Assembly: GCF_000526155.1 (NCBI RefSeq)
Contig: NZ_JAFN01000001.1
Span: forward strand, 206,824-270,823
Source: Deferrisoma camini S3R1
GTDB taxonomy: Bacteria; Desulfobacterota; Deferrisomatia; Deferrisomatales; Deferrisomataceae
Reading direction: 5' to 3'
DNA: 64,000 bases
Part shown: piece after piece, positions 50,132 through 58,574 of the stretch
Layout: each line of letters begins with the position of its first letter
Position numbering within the stretch: the first letter of the stretch is position 1
The notes under the pieces: model-generated
Database searches by the model: none
The model's input: the letters and a program-made list of their open reading frames with translations, nothing else
What the model was told of the DNA's origin: nothing
Made by a program: the position numbers and the translations under genes

Positions 50132-52843
50132 ATGGCCAAGTACGTGTACACGTTCGGGGCGGCTCGGGCCGAGGGCCGGGCCGGCATGAAGGACCTGTTG
50201 GGCGGCAAGGGCGCCAACCTGGCGGAGATGTGCCATCTGGGCATCCCGGTTCCGGCGGGGTTCACCATCACGACCGAGGTGTGCACCTACTACTATGAAC
50301 ACGGGGGCACGTATCCCCAGGGCCTGCGGGAGGACGTGGAGAAGGCCCTGGCGTTCATGGCCGAGGTGATGGAGGCCCGGTTCGGCGACCCGGACAACCC
50401 GCTCCTGGTCAGCGTGCGCAGCGGCGCCCGCCAGTCCATGCCGGGCATGATGGAGACCGTGCTCAACGTGGGTCTGTGCTCCTCCACGATCCCGGGCATG
50501 GTGCGCCGGACCGGCAACGAGCGGTTCGTGTACGACTCGTACCGCCGGCTCATCATGATGTACGCCGACGTGGTCATGGAGAAAGCCGCGGGGATCGAGC
50601 CGGCCGAGGGCGAGGCGATCCGGGTGCAGCTCGAGCACCTCATGGACGCCCGCAAGAAGGAGAAGGGGGTCACCGCCGACACCGACCTCACGGCCGACGA
50701 CCTCAAGGCTTTGTGCGACGCCTTCCGCCGCCGGGTGGAGGAGGTGCTGGGCAAGCCGTTCCCCGACGACCCCATGGACCAGCTGTGGGGGGCGATCGGG
50801 GCGGTGTTCCAGAGCTGGAACGGCAAGCGTGCGGTCCAGTACCGGCGCATCGAGGGCATCCCGGACGAGTGGGGCACGGCCGTGAACGTGCAGGCCATGG
50901 TGTTCGGGAACATGGGCGAGCGCAGCGCCACCGGCGTGGGGTTCACCCGGAACCCGGCCACCGGCGAGAACTCCTTCTACGGCGAGTGGCTCCCCAACGC
51001 CCAGGGCGAGGACGTGGTGGCGGGCATCCGCACCCCGTACGCCATCAACGAGGCGAGCAAGAACGACGCGAACCGCCACCTGCCCACCCTCGAGGAGGCC
51101 ATGCCCGAGGCCTACCAGGAGCTCCTGGAGGTCCGGAACCGGCTGGAGCGCCACTACCGCGACATGCAGGACATCGAGTTCACCGTGCAGGAGGGCCGGG
51201 TGTGGCTGCTGCAGACCCGCACGGGCAAGCGCAACGGCCCGGCCGCGGTGCGCATGGCCGTGGACATGGTGGACGAGGGCCTGATCGACAAGGCCGAGGC
51301 CGTCATACGGGTGAAGCCCAACCAGCTCGACGAGCTGCTCCACCCCATGGTGGACCCGGCGGCCGAGAGGTCGGCCCGGCCCCTGGCCCGGGGGCTGCCG
51401 GCCGGGCCGGGCGGGGCCACCGGCCGCATCGTGCTGACCCCGGAACGGGCCGAGGAGCGGGCGGCGGCCGGTGAGACCGTGATCCTGGTGCGGATCGAGA
51501 CGAGCCCCGAGGACGTGCACGGCATGCACGTGGCCGAGGCCATCGTCACGGCCAAGGGCGGCATGACCTCCCACGCCGCCCTGGTGGCGCGGGGGTGGGG
51601 AAAGACCTGCGTCGTGGGGTGCGGCGCCCTCGAGATCGACGTGGCGGCCGGCACCGTGACCGTGGGCGACACCGTGCTGCGCGAGGGCGACGTGATCACG
51701 GTGAACGGCACCAAGGGGGTGCTCTACGCCGGGGAGCTGCCGCTGATCGTGCTGGACCCCGAGCGCCACGAGCACCTGGCCCGGTTCCTGGGGTTCTGCG
51801 ACGAGCTGCGGCGGCTGGGGGTGCGCACCAACGCCGACCGGCCCGAGGACGCGGCCCAGGCCCGCCGGTTCGGGGCGGAGGGCATCGGGCTGTGCCGCAC
51901 CGAGCACATGTTCTTCGGGGGGGAGCGCATCCGGGCCATGCGCGAGATGATCCTGGCCGAGACCCCGGAGGAGCGGGCCCGGGCCCTGGAGAAGCTGCTC
52001 CCGTACCAGAAGGAGGACTTCAAGGGGATCTTCCGGGCCATGGAGGGCCTGCCCGTGACCGTGCGGCTGCTGGACCCCCCGCTCCACGAGTTCGTGCCCC
52101 ACGAGGACGCCCAGATCCGGGAGCTGGCCGAGACCATGGGCAAGGACCCCGAGGCCGTGCGCACCCGGGTGGCGCAGCTCAGGGAGATGAACCCCATGCT
52201 GGGCCACCGGGGGTGCCGCCTGGGGATCAGCTACCCCGAGATCACCCGGATGCAGGCCCGGGCCGTGCTGGAGGCCGCGGCCGAGCTGCGCAAGGAGGGC
52301 GTGGACGCCCGGCCCGAGATCATGGTGCCGCTGGTGGGGCACGTGGCCGAGCTGCAGGACCAGAAACGGCTCATCCTGGAGGTGGCCGAGGAGGTGAAGC
52401 GGGCCACCGGCGTGGACGATCTTCCGTTCCTGGTGGGCACCATGGTGGAGGTGCCCCGGGCTGCCCTGACCGCCGGCGAGATCGCGTCCGAGGCCGAGTT
52501 CTTCAGCTTCGGCACCAACGACCTGACCCAGATGACCTGCGGGTTCAGCCGGGACGACGCGGGGTCGTTCCTTCCCGTGTACGTGGAGAGGGGGATCTAC
52601 CCCAAGGACCCCTTCCAGAGCATCGACCAGGAGGGGGTGGGGCAGCTCGTGGCCCTGGGCACCGAGCGGGGCCGGGCGGCGCGGCCCGACCTCAAGGTGG
52701 GGGTGTGCGGCGAGCACGGGGGCGACCCCGACTCCATCGCGTTCTTCCACCGGGTCGGCCTGGACTACGTGTCGTGCAGCCCGTTCCGGGTGCCGATCGC
52801 CCGGCTGGCCGCGGCCCAGGCGGCGGTGTCGGAGACGGCGTGA
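50132..52843 (+). CDS. ppdK: Pyruvate, phosphate dikinase
   Basis: A 903-residue PPDK interconverting pyruvate/ATP/Pi and PEP/AMP/PPi. The ATP-grasp start is LLGGKGANLAEMCHLG, with RSGARQSMPGMMETVLNVGL. The phosphohistidine is about His481 in AKGGMTSHAALVARGW, the active-site Cys is about C859 in KVGVCGEHGGDP, and the PEP-binding barrel has FFSFGTNDLTQMT. The RBS AGGAGGA precedes the ATG. Its stop overlaps the start of an exported multihaem cytochrome. This is an unusual partner for a central metabolic enzyme and suggests co-regulation with anaerobic respiration. Confidence 0.96.
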   Translation: MAKYVYTFGAARAEGRAGMKDLLGGKGANLAEMCHLGIPVPAGFTITTEVCTYYYEHGGTYPQGLREDVEKALAFMAEVMEARFGDPDNPLLVSVRSGARQSMPGMMETVLNVGLCSSTIPGMVRRTGNERFVYDSYRRLIMMYADVVMEKAAGIEPAEGEAIRVQLEHLMDARKKEKGVTADTDLTADDLKALCDAFRRRVEEVLGKPFPDDPMDQLWGAIGAVFQSWNGKRAVQYRRIEGIPDEWGTAVNVQAMVFGNMGERSATGVGFTRNPATGENSFYGEWLPNAQGEDVVAGIRTPYAINEASKNDANRHLPTLEEAMPEAYQELLEVRNRLERHYRDMQDIEFTVQEGRVWLLQTRTGKRNGPAAVRMAVDMVDEGLIDKAEAVIRVKPNQLDELLHPMVDPAAERSARPLARGLPAGPGGATGRIVLTPERAEERAAAGETVILVRIETSPEDVHGMHVAEAIVTAKGGMTSHAALVARGWGKTCVVGCGALEIDVAAGTVTVGDTVLREGDVITVNGTKGVLYAGELPLIVLDPERHEHLARFLGFCDELRRLGVRTNADRPEDAAQARRFGAEGIGLCRTEHMFFGGERIRAMREMILAETPEERARALEKLLPYQKEDFKGIFRAMEGLPVTVRLLDPPLHEFVPHEDAQIRELAETMGKDPEAVRTRVAQLREMNPMLGHRGCRLGISYPEITRMQARAVLEAAAELRKEGVDARPEIMVPLVGHVAELQDQKRLILEVAEEVKRATGVDDLPFLVGTMVEVPRAALTAGEIASEAEFFSFGTNDLTQMTCGFSRDDAGSFLPVYVERGIYPKDPFQSIDQEGVGQLVALGTERGRAARPDLKVGVCGEHGGDPDSIAFFHRVGLDYVSCSPFRVPIARLAAAQAAVSETA

Positions 52844-54018
52844 ACCCCAGGGGGCTGTGCGCGGCGGTCGTTGCCGCGGCCCTGGCCTGGGCCGCGGCCG
52901 CCGGGGCCACGCCGGGTGGGGTGGCCCACGTGACCCTGGCCTCGGGCCTGGCCCAGAGCCGGTCGCGCACCTGCGGAACCTGCCACAACCCCGAGTTCTC
53001 CCTGTGGATCCGCCACCCCCACAGCCACTTCCTCATCGACCCGGACCGGGACCCGAGGCTGGTCAAGGCCCGGTGGGGCAAGCGGGTCGAGGGGTGGGCG
53101 GAGCACGTGGAGGGCCGGTTCGAGCGCGACCAGGTGGCCCTGGCCTACGGCATCATCCAGATCCAGGTGTACTTCCGGCGGGACCCGGACGGGTACCGGC
53201 TCCTCCCGGCCCAGTGGAACCTGGCCCGACGTCGGTGGGAGCCCCTGCCGGCCAGCCTCGAGGCGGTGCTCCGCAAGGGCCTCACCTGGGAGGACGGGTG
53301 CGCCGGGTGCCACACCACGGGGTATGACCCGACCACCCGCACGTTTCCCGAGGCGAACGCCGGATGCTCGGCCTGCCACGGCGACGGCCAGGCCCACGCC
53401 GACTCCGGGGGGCGGGAGCCGATCCTCCGTCCCACCACCCTCACCCCCCTGACCCGGGCCGCCCTGTGCGGGGCGTGCCACAGCCGGGGCCGGAGCCTCG
53501 ACGGCAAGCACCCCTATCCCGTGGGGTTCCGGCCGGGGGACCGGCTCGAGGCCCGGTTCGAGCTCATCCGGCCCGACCCCGAGCGGACCACCTCCCATTT
53601 CTGGCGGGGGGGTGCCGAGCGGCTCCCGTTCATGGAGTACCAGGGGTTCGTGGAGAGCCGGCACGCCGGAGTGGGGCTGTCGTGCACCACCTGCCACCTT
53701 CCCCACGGGTCCGAATACCCCCACAGCCTGCGGCGCCGCAGCGAGGAGATCTGCTCGGGGTGCCACGAGGAGTCCGAGCTGGCCCTGGTGCCCGCCCACC
53801 AGCGCCACCCCGAGGACGAGGCCGGGTGTATCGACTGCCACATGGCGGTCACCAACCCGGACCGGGGGGCCTACCGGGTGCGGACCCACTCGCTTCGGGT
53901 GTGGGTGGCGGAGGATCCGGAGGGTGGTAGGGTGTACTCGGCATGCACCAGCGTGTGCCACACGGACCGGGACGGAACGTGGGCACGAAAGCGGATGGAG
54001 GTCTGGAGGGTCCGATGA
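52840..54018 (+). CDS. Exported octaheme-type cytochrome with one CX3CH site
   Basis: A 392-residue exported protein, GTG start at 52840 overlapping the ppdK stop. The signal peptide is LCAAVVAAALAWAAAAGATP. Seven CxxCH sites: CGTCH (45-49), CAGCH (154-158), CSACH (176-180), CGACH (210-214), CTTCH (282-286), CSGCH (305-309) and CIDCH (330-334). An eighth, near the C-terminus, is CTSVCH (369-374), a CX3CH spacing used rarely for haem attachment. Haem attachment there is not certain. It is similar in plan to decahaem/octahaem respiratory cytochromes. The protein is probably periplasmic. It is coupled to the downstream response regulator. Confidence 0.88.
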   Translation: MNPRGLCAAVVAAALAWAAAAGATPGGVAHVTLASGLAQSRSRTCGTCHNPEFSLWIRHPHSHFLIDPDRDPRLVKARWGKRVEGWAEHVEGRFERDQVALAYGIIQIQVYFRRDPDGYRLLPAQWNLARRRWEPLPASLEAVLRKGLTWEDGCAGCHTTGYDPTTRTFPEANAGCSACHGDGQAHADSGGREPILRPTTLTPLTRAALCGACHSRGRSLDGKHPYPVGFRPGDRLEARFELIRPDPERTTSHFWRGGAERLPFMEYQGFVESRHAGVGLSCTTCHLPHGSEYPHSLRRRSEEICSGCHEESELALVPAHQRHPEDEAGCIDCHMAVTNPDRGAYRVRTHSLRVWVAEDPEGGRVYSACTSVCHTDRDGTWARKRMEVWRVR

Positions 54019-54719
54019 GCCGAGCGGGGGGCGCAACGATCTTGGTGGTGGACGACGACCCGGCCGTGTTACCCCTGCTCGAGGCGGCCCTGGACGAGGA
54101 GGCCGTCTCGTTCCGCGGGGCGGCGGACGGGGCCGAGGCCCTGGCACTGCTGGACCGGGGCCTGGAACCGGACCTGGTCGTGCTCGACTGGGTGATGCCG
54201 GGCATGGACGGGCTGGGGTTCCTGGCCCGGTTTCGGGACCGGCCGGGGGCCGAGAGGGTGCCGGTGCTCCTGCTCACCGGCCGCGGGGACGCGGACCACG
54301 TGGCCGAGGGGCTCGAAGCCGGGGCGAACGACTACCTGGTGAAGCCCTTCGATCTCATGGAGCTGAGGGCGCGGCTGCGGGCCGCCCTGCGCCTGCGGCG
54401 GGTGTTCCGGGAGCTCGATGAGGCCCGGGCGGCTCAGCTCGAGCGGGAACGGCTGCGGGTGGTGCTGGAGACGGCCGGGGCCGTGGCCCACGCCCTCAAT
54501 CAGCCGCTGACCGCGGTGGGCCTGAAGACGGAGACCCTGCTGGAGCGGCTCGGGCCCGACAGCCCCTGGTGGGACGACCTGGAGTTCGTCCACCGGGGGA
54601 TCCGCCGGATCGCCCAGGCCGTGGCGAAGATCCGCCGTTTGGCGGTGTACCGCACGGCCCGGTACCTGGAGGGGCTCGACATCGTCGACTTGGGGGAGGA
54701 CGAGGGAGAAGGGGAGTGA
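54015..54719 (+). CDS. Response regulator with receiver and DHp-like domain, no ATPase
   Basis: A 234-residue signalling protein. Residues ~8-125 are a receiver with DDD (13-15), phosphoacceptor D58 in LVVLDWVMPGMDG, T88, and K110 in DYLVKPFDL. Residues ~145-220 look like a histidine-containing dimerisation helix pair: AGAVAHALNQPLTAVGL with His159. No catalytic ATPase domain follows; the next gene encodes one. It could form a phosphorelay with it. It overlaps both neighbours by 4 bp. Confidence 0.85.
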   Translation: MSRAGGATILVVDDDPAVLPLLEAALDEEAVSFRGAADGAEALALLDRGLEPDLVVLDWVMPGMDGLGFLARFRDRPGAERVPVLLLTGRGDADHVAEGLEAGANDYLVKPFDLMELRARLRAALRLRRVFRELDEARAAQLERERLRVVLETAGAVAHALNQPLTAVGLKTETLLERLGPDSPWWDDLEFVHRGIRRIAQAVAKIRRLAVYRTARYLEGLDIVDLGEDEGEGE

Positions 54720-55849
54720 GCCGAACGGACGCGGCTCCGGTCTCGTGGGACGAACTTCTCGACCGGCTGAGCCACGAGTTCAAGACCCCCCTGGTGTCCA
54801 TCAAGGGCCATGCGGAGCTCCTGCTCGACCGGGCCCCGGCGGGGCTGGACCCCACCGCCAGGGAGTGGGTGCGCCGGATCGCGGCGGCCGCCAACCGCCT
54901 GAACGCCGTGCTGCGGAAGGTCACGGCCGAGGCCCACACCCGGGAGGCCTGGACCTACCTGGCCCGGCCCGTGGACCCCGAACGGTGGGTGGAGGGGTGC
55001 CTGGCCGAGGCCCGCACCCTCGGGGCGGGCCGGCGGCTTTCGTGGGAGTGCCAGCTGCCCGAGGGTCTGCCCCCCGTGGCCGTGGACCCCGAGGCCGGCC
55101 GGGACGCGCTGCTGGAGCTGCTGCAGAACGCCGCCCGGGCCACGCCGGACGGCGGGACGGTGCGGGTGGAGGCGGGGGCGCTCGAACGGGCCGGGAGGCC
55201 AGGCGTGCGCATCACGGTGGAGGACACCGGCATCGGGCTGCCGGAGGGCGGCGAGGCCGAGCGGTGCTTCGAGCGGTTCGTCACCTTGACCCCCCTCCAC
55301 GCCCACCACAGCGGGGACTTCGAGTTCGGGGCGGTGGGGCTGGGGCTCGGCCTTCCCATGGTTCGGGGCATCGCCCGGGCCCACGGCGGCGAGGCGTGGG
55401 CCGAGGGAAGGGGGCGGGATCCCGAGGGGCTGCCGGGGGCCCGGGTCCACCTGTGGCTGCCGGCGGCCTCGGCCGGGGAGAGGCAGGCGGCCGGGGCCGG
55501 CGGGCGGGTGCTCCTGGTCGAGCCCGACCCCCAGGCCCGCCAGGTGTTGGCCAAGGGACTGGGGGCCCGGTTCGAGGTGGTGGCGCCCGACGACCCCGAC
55601 GAGGCCCTGAAGCTGTGGGCCTGGTCGGGGCCGTGGGCCGGGGTCGTGGTGGAGCCCCGGGGAGTCGGGGGGGCGGGGTTCGTGGCGCGTCTCAGCTCGG
55701 TGGACGGACGGGCTCCCGTCATCGTGTACACGGCCGGCCCCGCCTCGGACGCCGCGTTCTGGCGGCGGCTGGGGGTCGACGCCTGGGTGCCCAAACCGGC
55801 GCGCGCCCGGACGCTGCGCCAGCACCTGGAACGCCTGGTAGAGGGGTGA
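54716..55849 (+). CDS. Histidine kinase with degenerate C-terminal receiver
   Basis: A 377-residue soluble kinase, GTG at 54716. DHp His20 is in DRLSHEFKTPLVSIKG. The ATPase has LLELLQNAARATPDGG (N box), DTGIGLPEG (G1), and GLGLGLPMVRG (G2). Residues ~275-377 resemble a receiver, but the acidic pair is replaced (VLLVEPDPQAR) and the phosphoacceptor Asp is Glu in VVVEPRGVGG, so it should not be phosphorylated. No sensor domain is present, so input may come from the upstream receiver or the cytochrome. Confidence 0.85.
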   Translation: MSRTDAAPVSWDELLDRLSHEFKTPLVSIKGHAELLLDRAPAGLDPTAREWVRRIAAAANRLNAVLRKVTAEAHTREAWTYLARPVDPERWVEGCLAEARTLGAGRRLSWECQLPEGLPPVAVDPEAGRDALLELLQNAARATPDGGTVRVEAGALERAGRPGVRITVEDTGIGLPEGGEAERCFERFVTLTPLHAHHSGDFEFGAVGLGLGLPMVRGIARAHGGEAWAEGRGRDPEGLPGARVHLWLPAASAGERQAAGAGGRVLLVEPDPQARQVLAKGLGARFEVVAPDDPDEALKLWAWSGPWAGVVVEPRGVGGAGFVARLSSVDGRAPVIVYTAGPASDAAFWRRLGVDAWVPKPARARTLRQHLERLVEG

Positions 55850-55854
55850 CGTCG

Positions 55855-56008
55855 GTCGTCGGTCGCCGGTCGTCGGTCGTTGGCCGTCGGTCGTCGGTCG
55901 TCGGTCGTCGGTCGTCGGTCGCCGGTCGCCGGTCGCCGGTCGCCCGCCACCCGCCACCCGCCACCCGCCACCCGTCACCCGTCACCCGTCACCCGTCACC
56001 CGTCACCG
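55855..56008. repeat. Unbroken run of 22 heptanucleotides
   Basis: The 154 bp divide exactly into 22 seven-base units in one register: mostly GTCGTCG, then GTCGCCG, then GCCACCC (four), then GTCACCC (five), ending GTCACCG. All fit GYCRYCS, apart from one GTCGTTG. It lies between the kinase and thiolase genes. Confidence 0.92.
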
Positions 56009-56032
56009 ATCCCCGACATGGAGACGTTGCCC

Positions 56033-57241
56033 ATGCGTTTTGCCAAGACCGACCGCGACGCCGTGATCGTGAGCGCCGTGCGCACCCCCATCGGAAAGTT
56101 CGGGGGAAGCCTGAAGGGGCTGAGGGCCCACCGGCTGGCCGCCGTGGTGATGGACGAGGCCCTACGCCGGGCGGGCCTGGCCGGGGCCGACCTGGACGAG
56201 GTGATCGCCGGCGAGTGCATCCAGTGCCCTGACGAGGCCAACACGGCCCGCACCGCTGCGCTGGCCGCGGGCATCCCGGTGGAGGTGCCGGCCTTCACGG
56301 TGCAGAAGCAGTGCTCCTCGTCCATGCAGGCCCTGGGTTCGGCCCGGCTCCTGGTCAACGCGGGCGAGGCCGGGGCCGTGCTGGTGGTGGGGGTGGAGAG
56401 CATGTCCAACGCCCCCTACGTGCTCAAGACCGCCCGGTGGGGCCAGCGCTTGACCCATGGGGAGATGACCGACAGCCTGTGGGAGCTCCTGAACTCCGGG
56501 AGCCGGATCCTCGGCAACGAGATGATCATGGGGCTCACGGCCGAGAACCTGGCCGAGCGCCACGGCATCTCCCGGGCCGACCAGGACGAGGTGGCCCTGC
56601 GGAGCCACCGCAACGCCGAGGCCGCGATCCGGGCCGGCCGGTTCGACGACGAGATCGTGCCGGTGCGGGTACCGGGCCGGAAGGGGGAGACCGTGGTCGA
56701 GACGGACGAGCACCCCCGGTTCGGCCTCACCCTGGAGGACCTGGCGAAGCTTCCGCCCGCCTTCAAGGAGGGGGGCACGGTCACGGCCGGAAACAGCTCG
56801 GGCCTCAACGACGGGGCGGCCGCGGTCGTGATCACCAGCCGGCACCGCGCCCGGTCGCTGGGGCTGCCCATTCTCGGCCGGGTGGTGGCCCAGACCAGCG
56901 CGGGGGTTCCCCCCGAGATCATGGGCTACGGCCCCGTGCCCTCCACCCGGAAGCTGCTGGAGCGCACCGGCATCGGTTTGGGGGACATCGGGCTGGTGGA
57001 GCTGAACGAGGCGTTCGCGGCCCAGTACCTGGCCTGCGAGCGGGACCTGGGGCTCGACCGGGAACGGGTCAACGTGAACGGAAGCGGCATCGGCCTGGGG
57101 CACCCGGTGGGGGCCACGGGTCTCAGGCTGGTCGTGAGCCTGGTCTACGAGATGCGGCGGCGGGGCGTGGGGCTGGGCCTCGCCACCCTGTGCGTGGGCG
57201 GCGGCATGGGCATGGCCACCCTCGTGGAAGCGGAGGGCTGA
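56033..57241 (+). CDS. Acetyl-CoA acetyltransferase (thiolase)
   Basis: A 402-residue thiolase. The active-site Cys is near residue 90 in VQKQCSSSMQALGSA, with VELNEAFAAQYLACERD, GSGIGLGHPVGATGLR (His) and the second Cys in LCVGGGMGMA. It catalyses reversible Claisen condensation of acyl-CoAs. Start: the ATG at 56033 has GGAGA eight bases upstream and fits the family start; another ATG at 56018 would add MET LP without an RBS. The heptad tract lies immediately upstream. It may act with the acyl-CoA genes at the other end of the window. Confidence 0.92.
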   Translation: MRFAKTDRDAVIVSAVRTPIGKFGGSLKGLRAHRLAAVVMDEALRRAGLAGADLDEVIAGECIQCPDEANTARTAALAAGIPVEVPAFTVQKQCSSSMQALGSARLLVNAGEAGAVLVVGVESMSNAPYVLKTARWGQRLTHGEMTDSLWELLNSGSRILGNEMIMGLTAENLAERHGISRADQDEVALRSHRNAEAAIRAGRFDDEIVPVRVPGRKGETVVETDEHPRFGLTLEDLAKLPPAFKEGGTVTAGNSSGLNDGAAAVVITSRHRARSLGLPILGRVVAQTSAGVPPEIMGYGPVPSTRKLLERTGIGLGDIGLVELNEAFAAQYLACERDLGLDRERVNVNGSGIGLGHPVGATGLRLVVSLVYEMRRRGVGLGLATLCVGGGMGMATLVEAEG

Positions 57242-57260
57242 GGCGCCCCTTCTCCCGGCG

Positions 57261-57707
57261 CTACCCCCTCCGGTCCGCGAACCGGGGGGTGGGGTCGGTG
57301 GGGCCCCGGTAGCCCCGGAGCCCCTGCTGACCCCGCTGCAGGGCTCGGACCCGGTCACGCAGCTCATCCCGGGCCCGCTCGGCAGCCCTGCGGGCCTCGG
57401 CGTCGGCGTGGCGGATGCGCACGGTCAGGTCCGTGAGCGCGGCCAGGAGCTCGGCCAGGAGGGGAGGAGGGGCGAAGGCCTGGCCGCGCAGGTCCTCGGC
57501 CTCGGCCTCGAGCCCGGCCAGCTCTTTCAATGCCCGGCCCCGGCGCTCCATGGCCGCCTCGATGCCCGGAATGTCCAGCTCGTCGGCCGCCTCGGCCGCG
57601 GCCCGGGTCGCATCGAGGATCTCCCGGCAGATCCCCACCTGGGCCACCAGGATGGCCTTGAGCGTCTGGGTCCGGGTGTCTCCGGTGTCGAGCTCGGCAC
57701 GTGCCAT
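57261..57707 (-). CDS. FliT/FlgN-like flagellar chaperone, putative
   Basis: A 148-residue, almost fully helical protein. ATG at 57707 after AAGGAGA. The position after FliS and the helical plan (TQTLKAILVAQVGICREILD; GIEAAMERRGRALKELAGLE) suggest a FliT or FlgN type export chaperone. Sequence conservation in these families is low, so the assignment is by context and size. It would cap FliD or FlgK and FlgL before export. Confidence 0.55.
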   Translation of the reverse strand: MARAELDTGDTRTQTLKAILVAQVGICREILDATRAAAEAADELDIPGIEAAMERRGRALKELAGLEAEAEDLRGQAFAPPPLLAELLAALTDLTVRIRHADAEARRAAERARDELRDRVRALQRGQQGLRGYRGPTDPTPRFADRRG

Positions 57708-57714
57708 GGAATCT

Positions 57715-57896
57715 CCTTGAATCAGTGACGGGTGACGGGTGATCTGTGACATCGGATCAGTGACGCGTGGCAAGTGACCCGTGATGCGTCACCCGTCCCC
57801 GCCGTTTCCCCGTCACCCGTCACCGCCCTTGTGGCGACCCGGCCCGAAGGGCCGCAAACCATTCACCATTCACGATTTACGATTCACGGCTCTCTA
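57715..57896. repeat. Composite repeat, flagellar copy 1
   Basis: GTGACGG/GTGATCT heptads, CGTCACC heptads, CTTGTGGCGACCCGGCCCGA with AGGGCCGCAAACC (hairpin CGGCCC-GAA-GGGCCG), then TTCACGA/TTTACGA heptads. The same order recurs in the next gaps of the flagellar cluster. Confidence 0.75.
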
Positions 57897-58346
57897 GCCC
57901 GTCACGCTCAACCGCGCGCCATCCTCGGCCGCGGGCACCCGCCGGTCCAGGGCCTTCACGGTCTCGTCGGCCTCGTCGAGCTTGAGCTCGGCCCACGCGT
58001 CCCGCAGCTCCCGGATGGCGGGCAGGATGCCCCGCACCGGCTCGGGGTCGTTGGTGAGGTTCGACTCGGTGATCTTCTGCATGAAGAACACGTACAGGTT
58101 CCACAGGTTCCGGGCGATCTCGCCCCCTTCCTCCATGTTCAGGGTGCTCGCCAGTTCCTGGATCACGGCCCGGGCCTTGGTGAGCTTCTCGTGCTTGGCC
58201 TCGATCTCTTTCTTCTCCATGTGGTCGAGGGCCTGGTTCAGGAACCTCAGGATGCCGTCGTAGGCCATCACAATCAGCTTCTGCTGGCTCGCCGTGGTGG
58301 CCACCTGGGTCTGTGTGTAGGCGGCAGCGCCCGGTCCGTACGTCAT
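57894..58346 (-). CDS. fliS: Flagellin export chaperone FliS
   Basis: A 150-residue FliS. ATG at 58346 with AGGAGG upstream. It begins YGPGAAAYTQTQVATTASQQ and has LIVMAYDGILRFLNQALDHM (the conserved MAYDG) and IARNLWNLYVFFMQKITESN (the conserved LY segment), then PVRGILPAIRELRDAW. It binds flagellin's C-terminus and prevents premature polymerisation. It is preceded by fliD and followed by a FliT-like gene. Confidence 0.93.
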   Translation of the reverse strand: MTYGPGAAAYTQTQVATTASQQKLIVMAYDGILRFLNQALDHMEKKEIEAKHEKLTKARAVIQELASTLNMEEGGEIARNLWNLYVFFMQKITESNLTNDPEPVRGILPAIRELRDAWAELKLDEADETVKALDRRVPAAEDGARLSVTG

Positions 58347-58369
58347 GAACTCCACCTCCTTGTGGGTCC

Positions 58370-58574
58370 TGTCAACTGCCGTGAATCGTGAATGGTGAAT
58401 CGTGAATCGTGAATCGTGAATCGTGGGGCGCTTCGCGCCCCGTGACGAGTGATTCGTCACCCGTCACCGCCCTGTCCCCGTCACCCATCACCTGTCACCC
58501 GTCACCGCCCTTGTGGCGACCCGGCCCGAAGGGCCGCAAACCATTCACAATTTACGATTCACGATTTACGGCCC
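58370..58574. repeat. Composite repeat, flagellar copy 2
   Basis: Six GTGAATC heptads at 58381-58422, a GGGCGCTTCGCGCCC hairpin (58427-58441), CGTCACC heptads, CTTGTGGCGACCCGGCCCGA and TTTACGA heptads. Confidence 0.75.

Noticed and set aside
50114-52750. 878-codon frame antisense to ppdK
   Set aside because: A composition-driven shadow; ppdK has all catalytic motifs.
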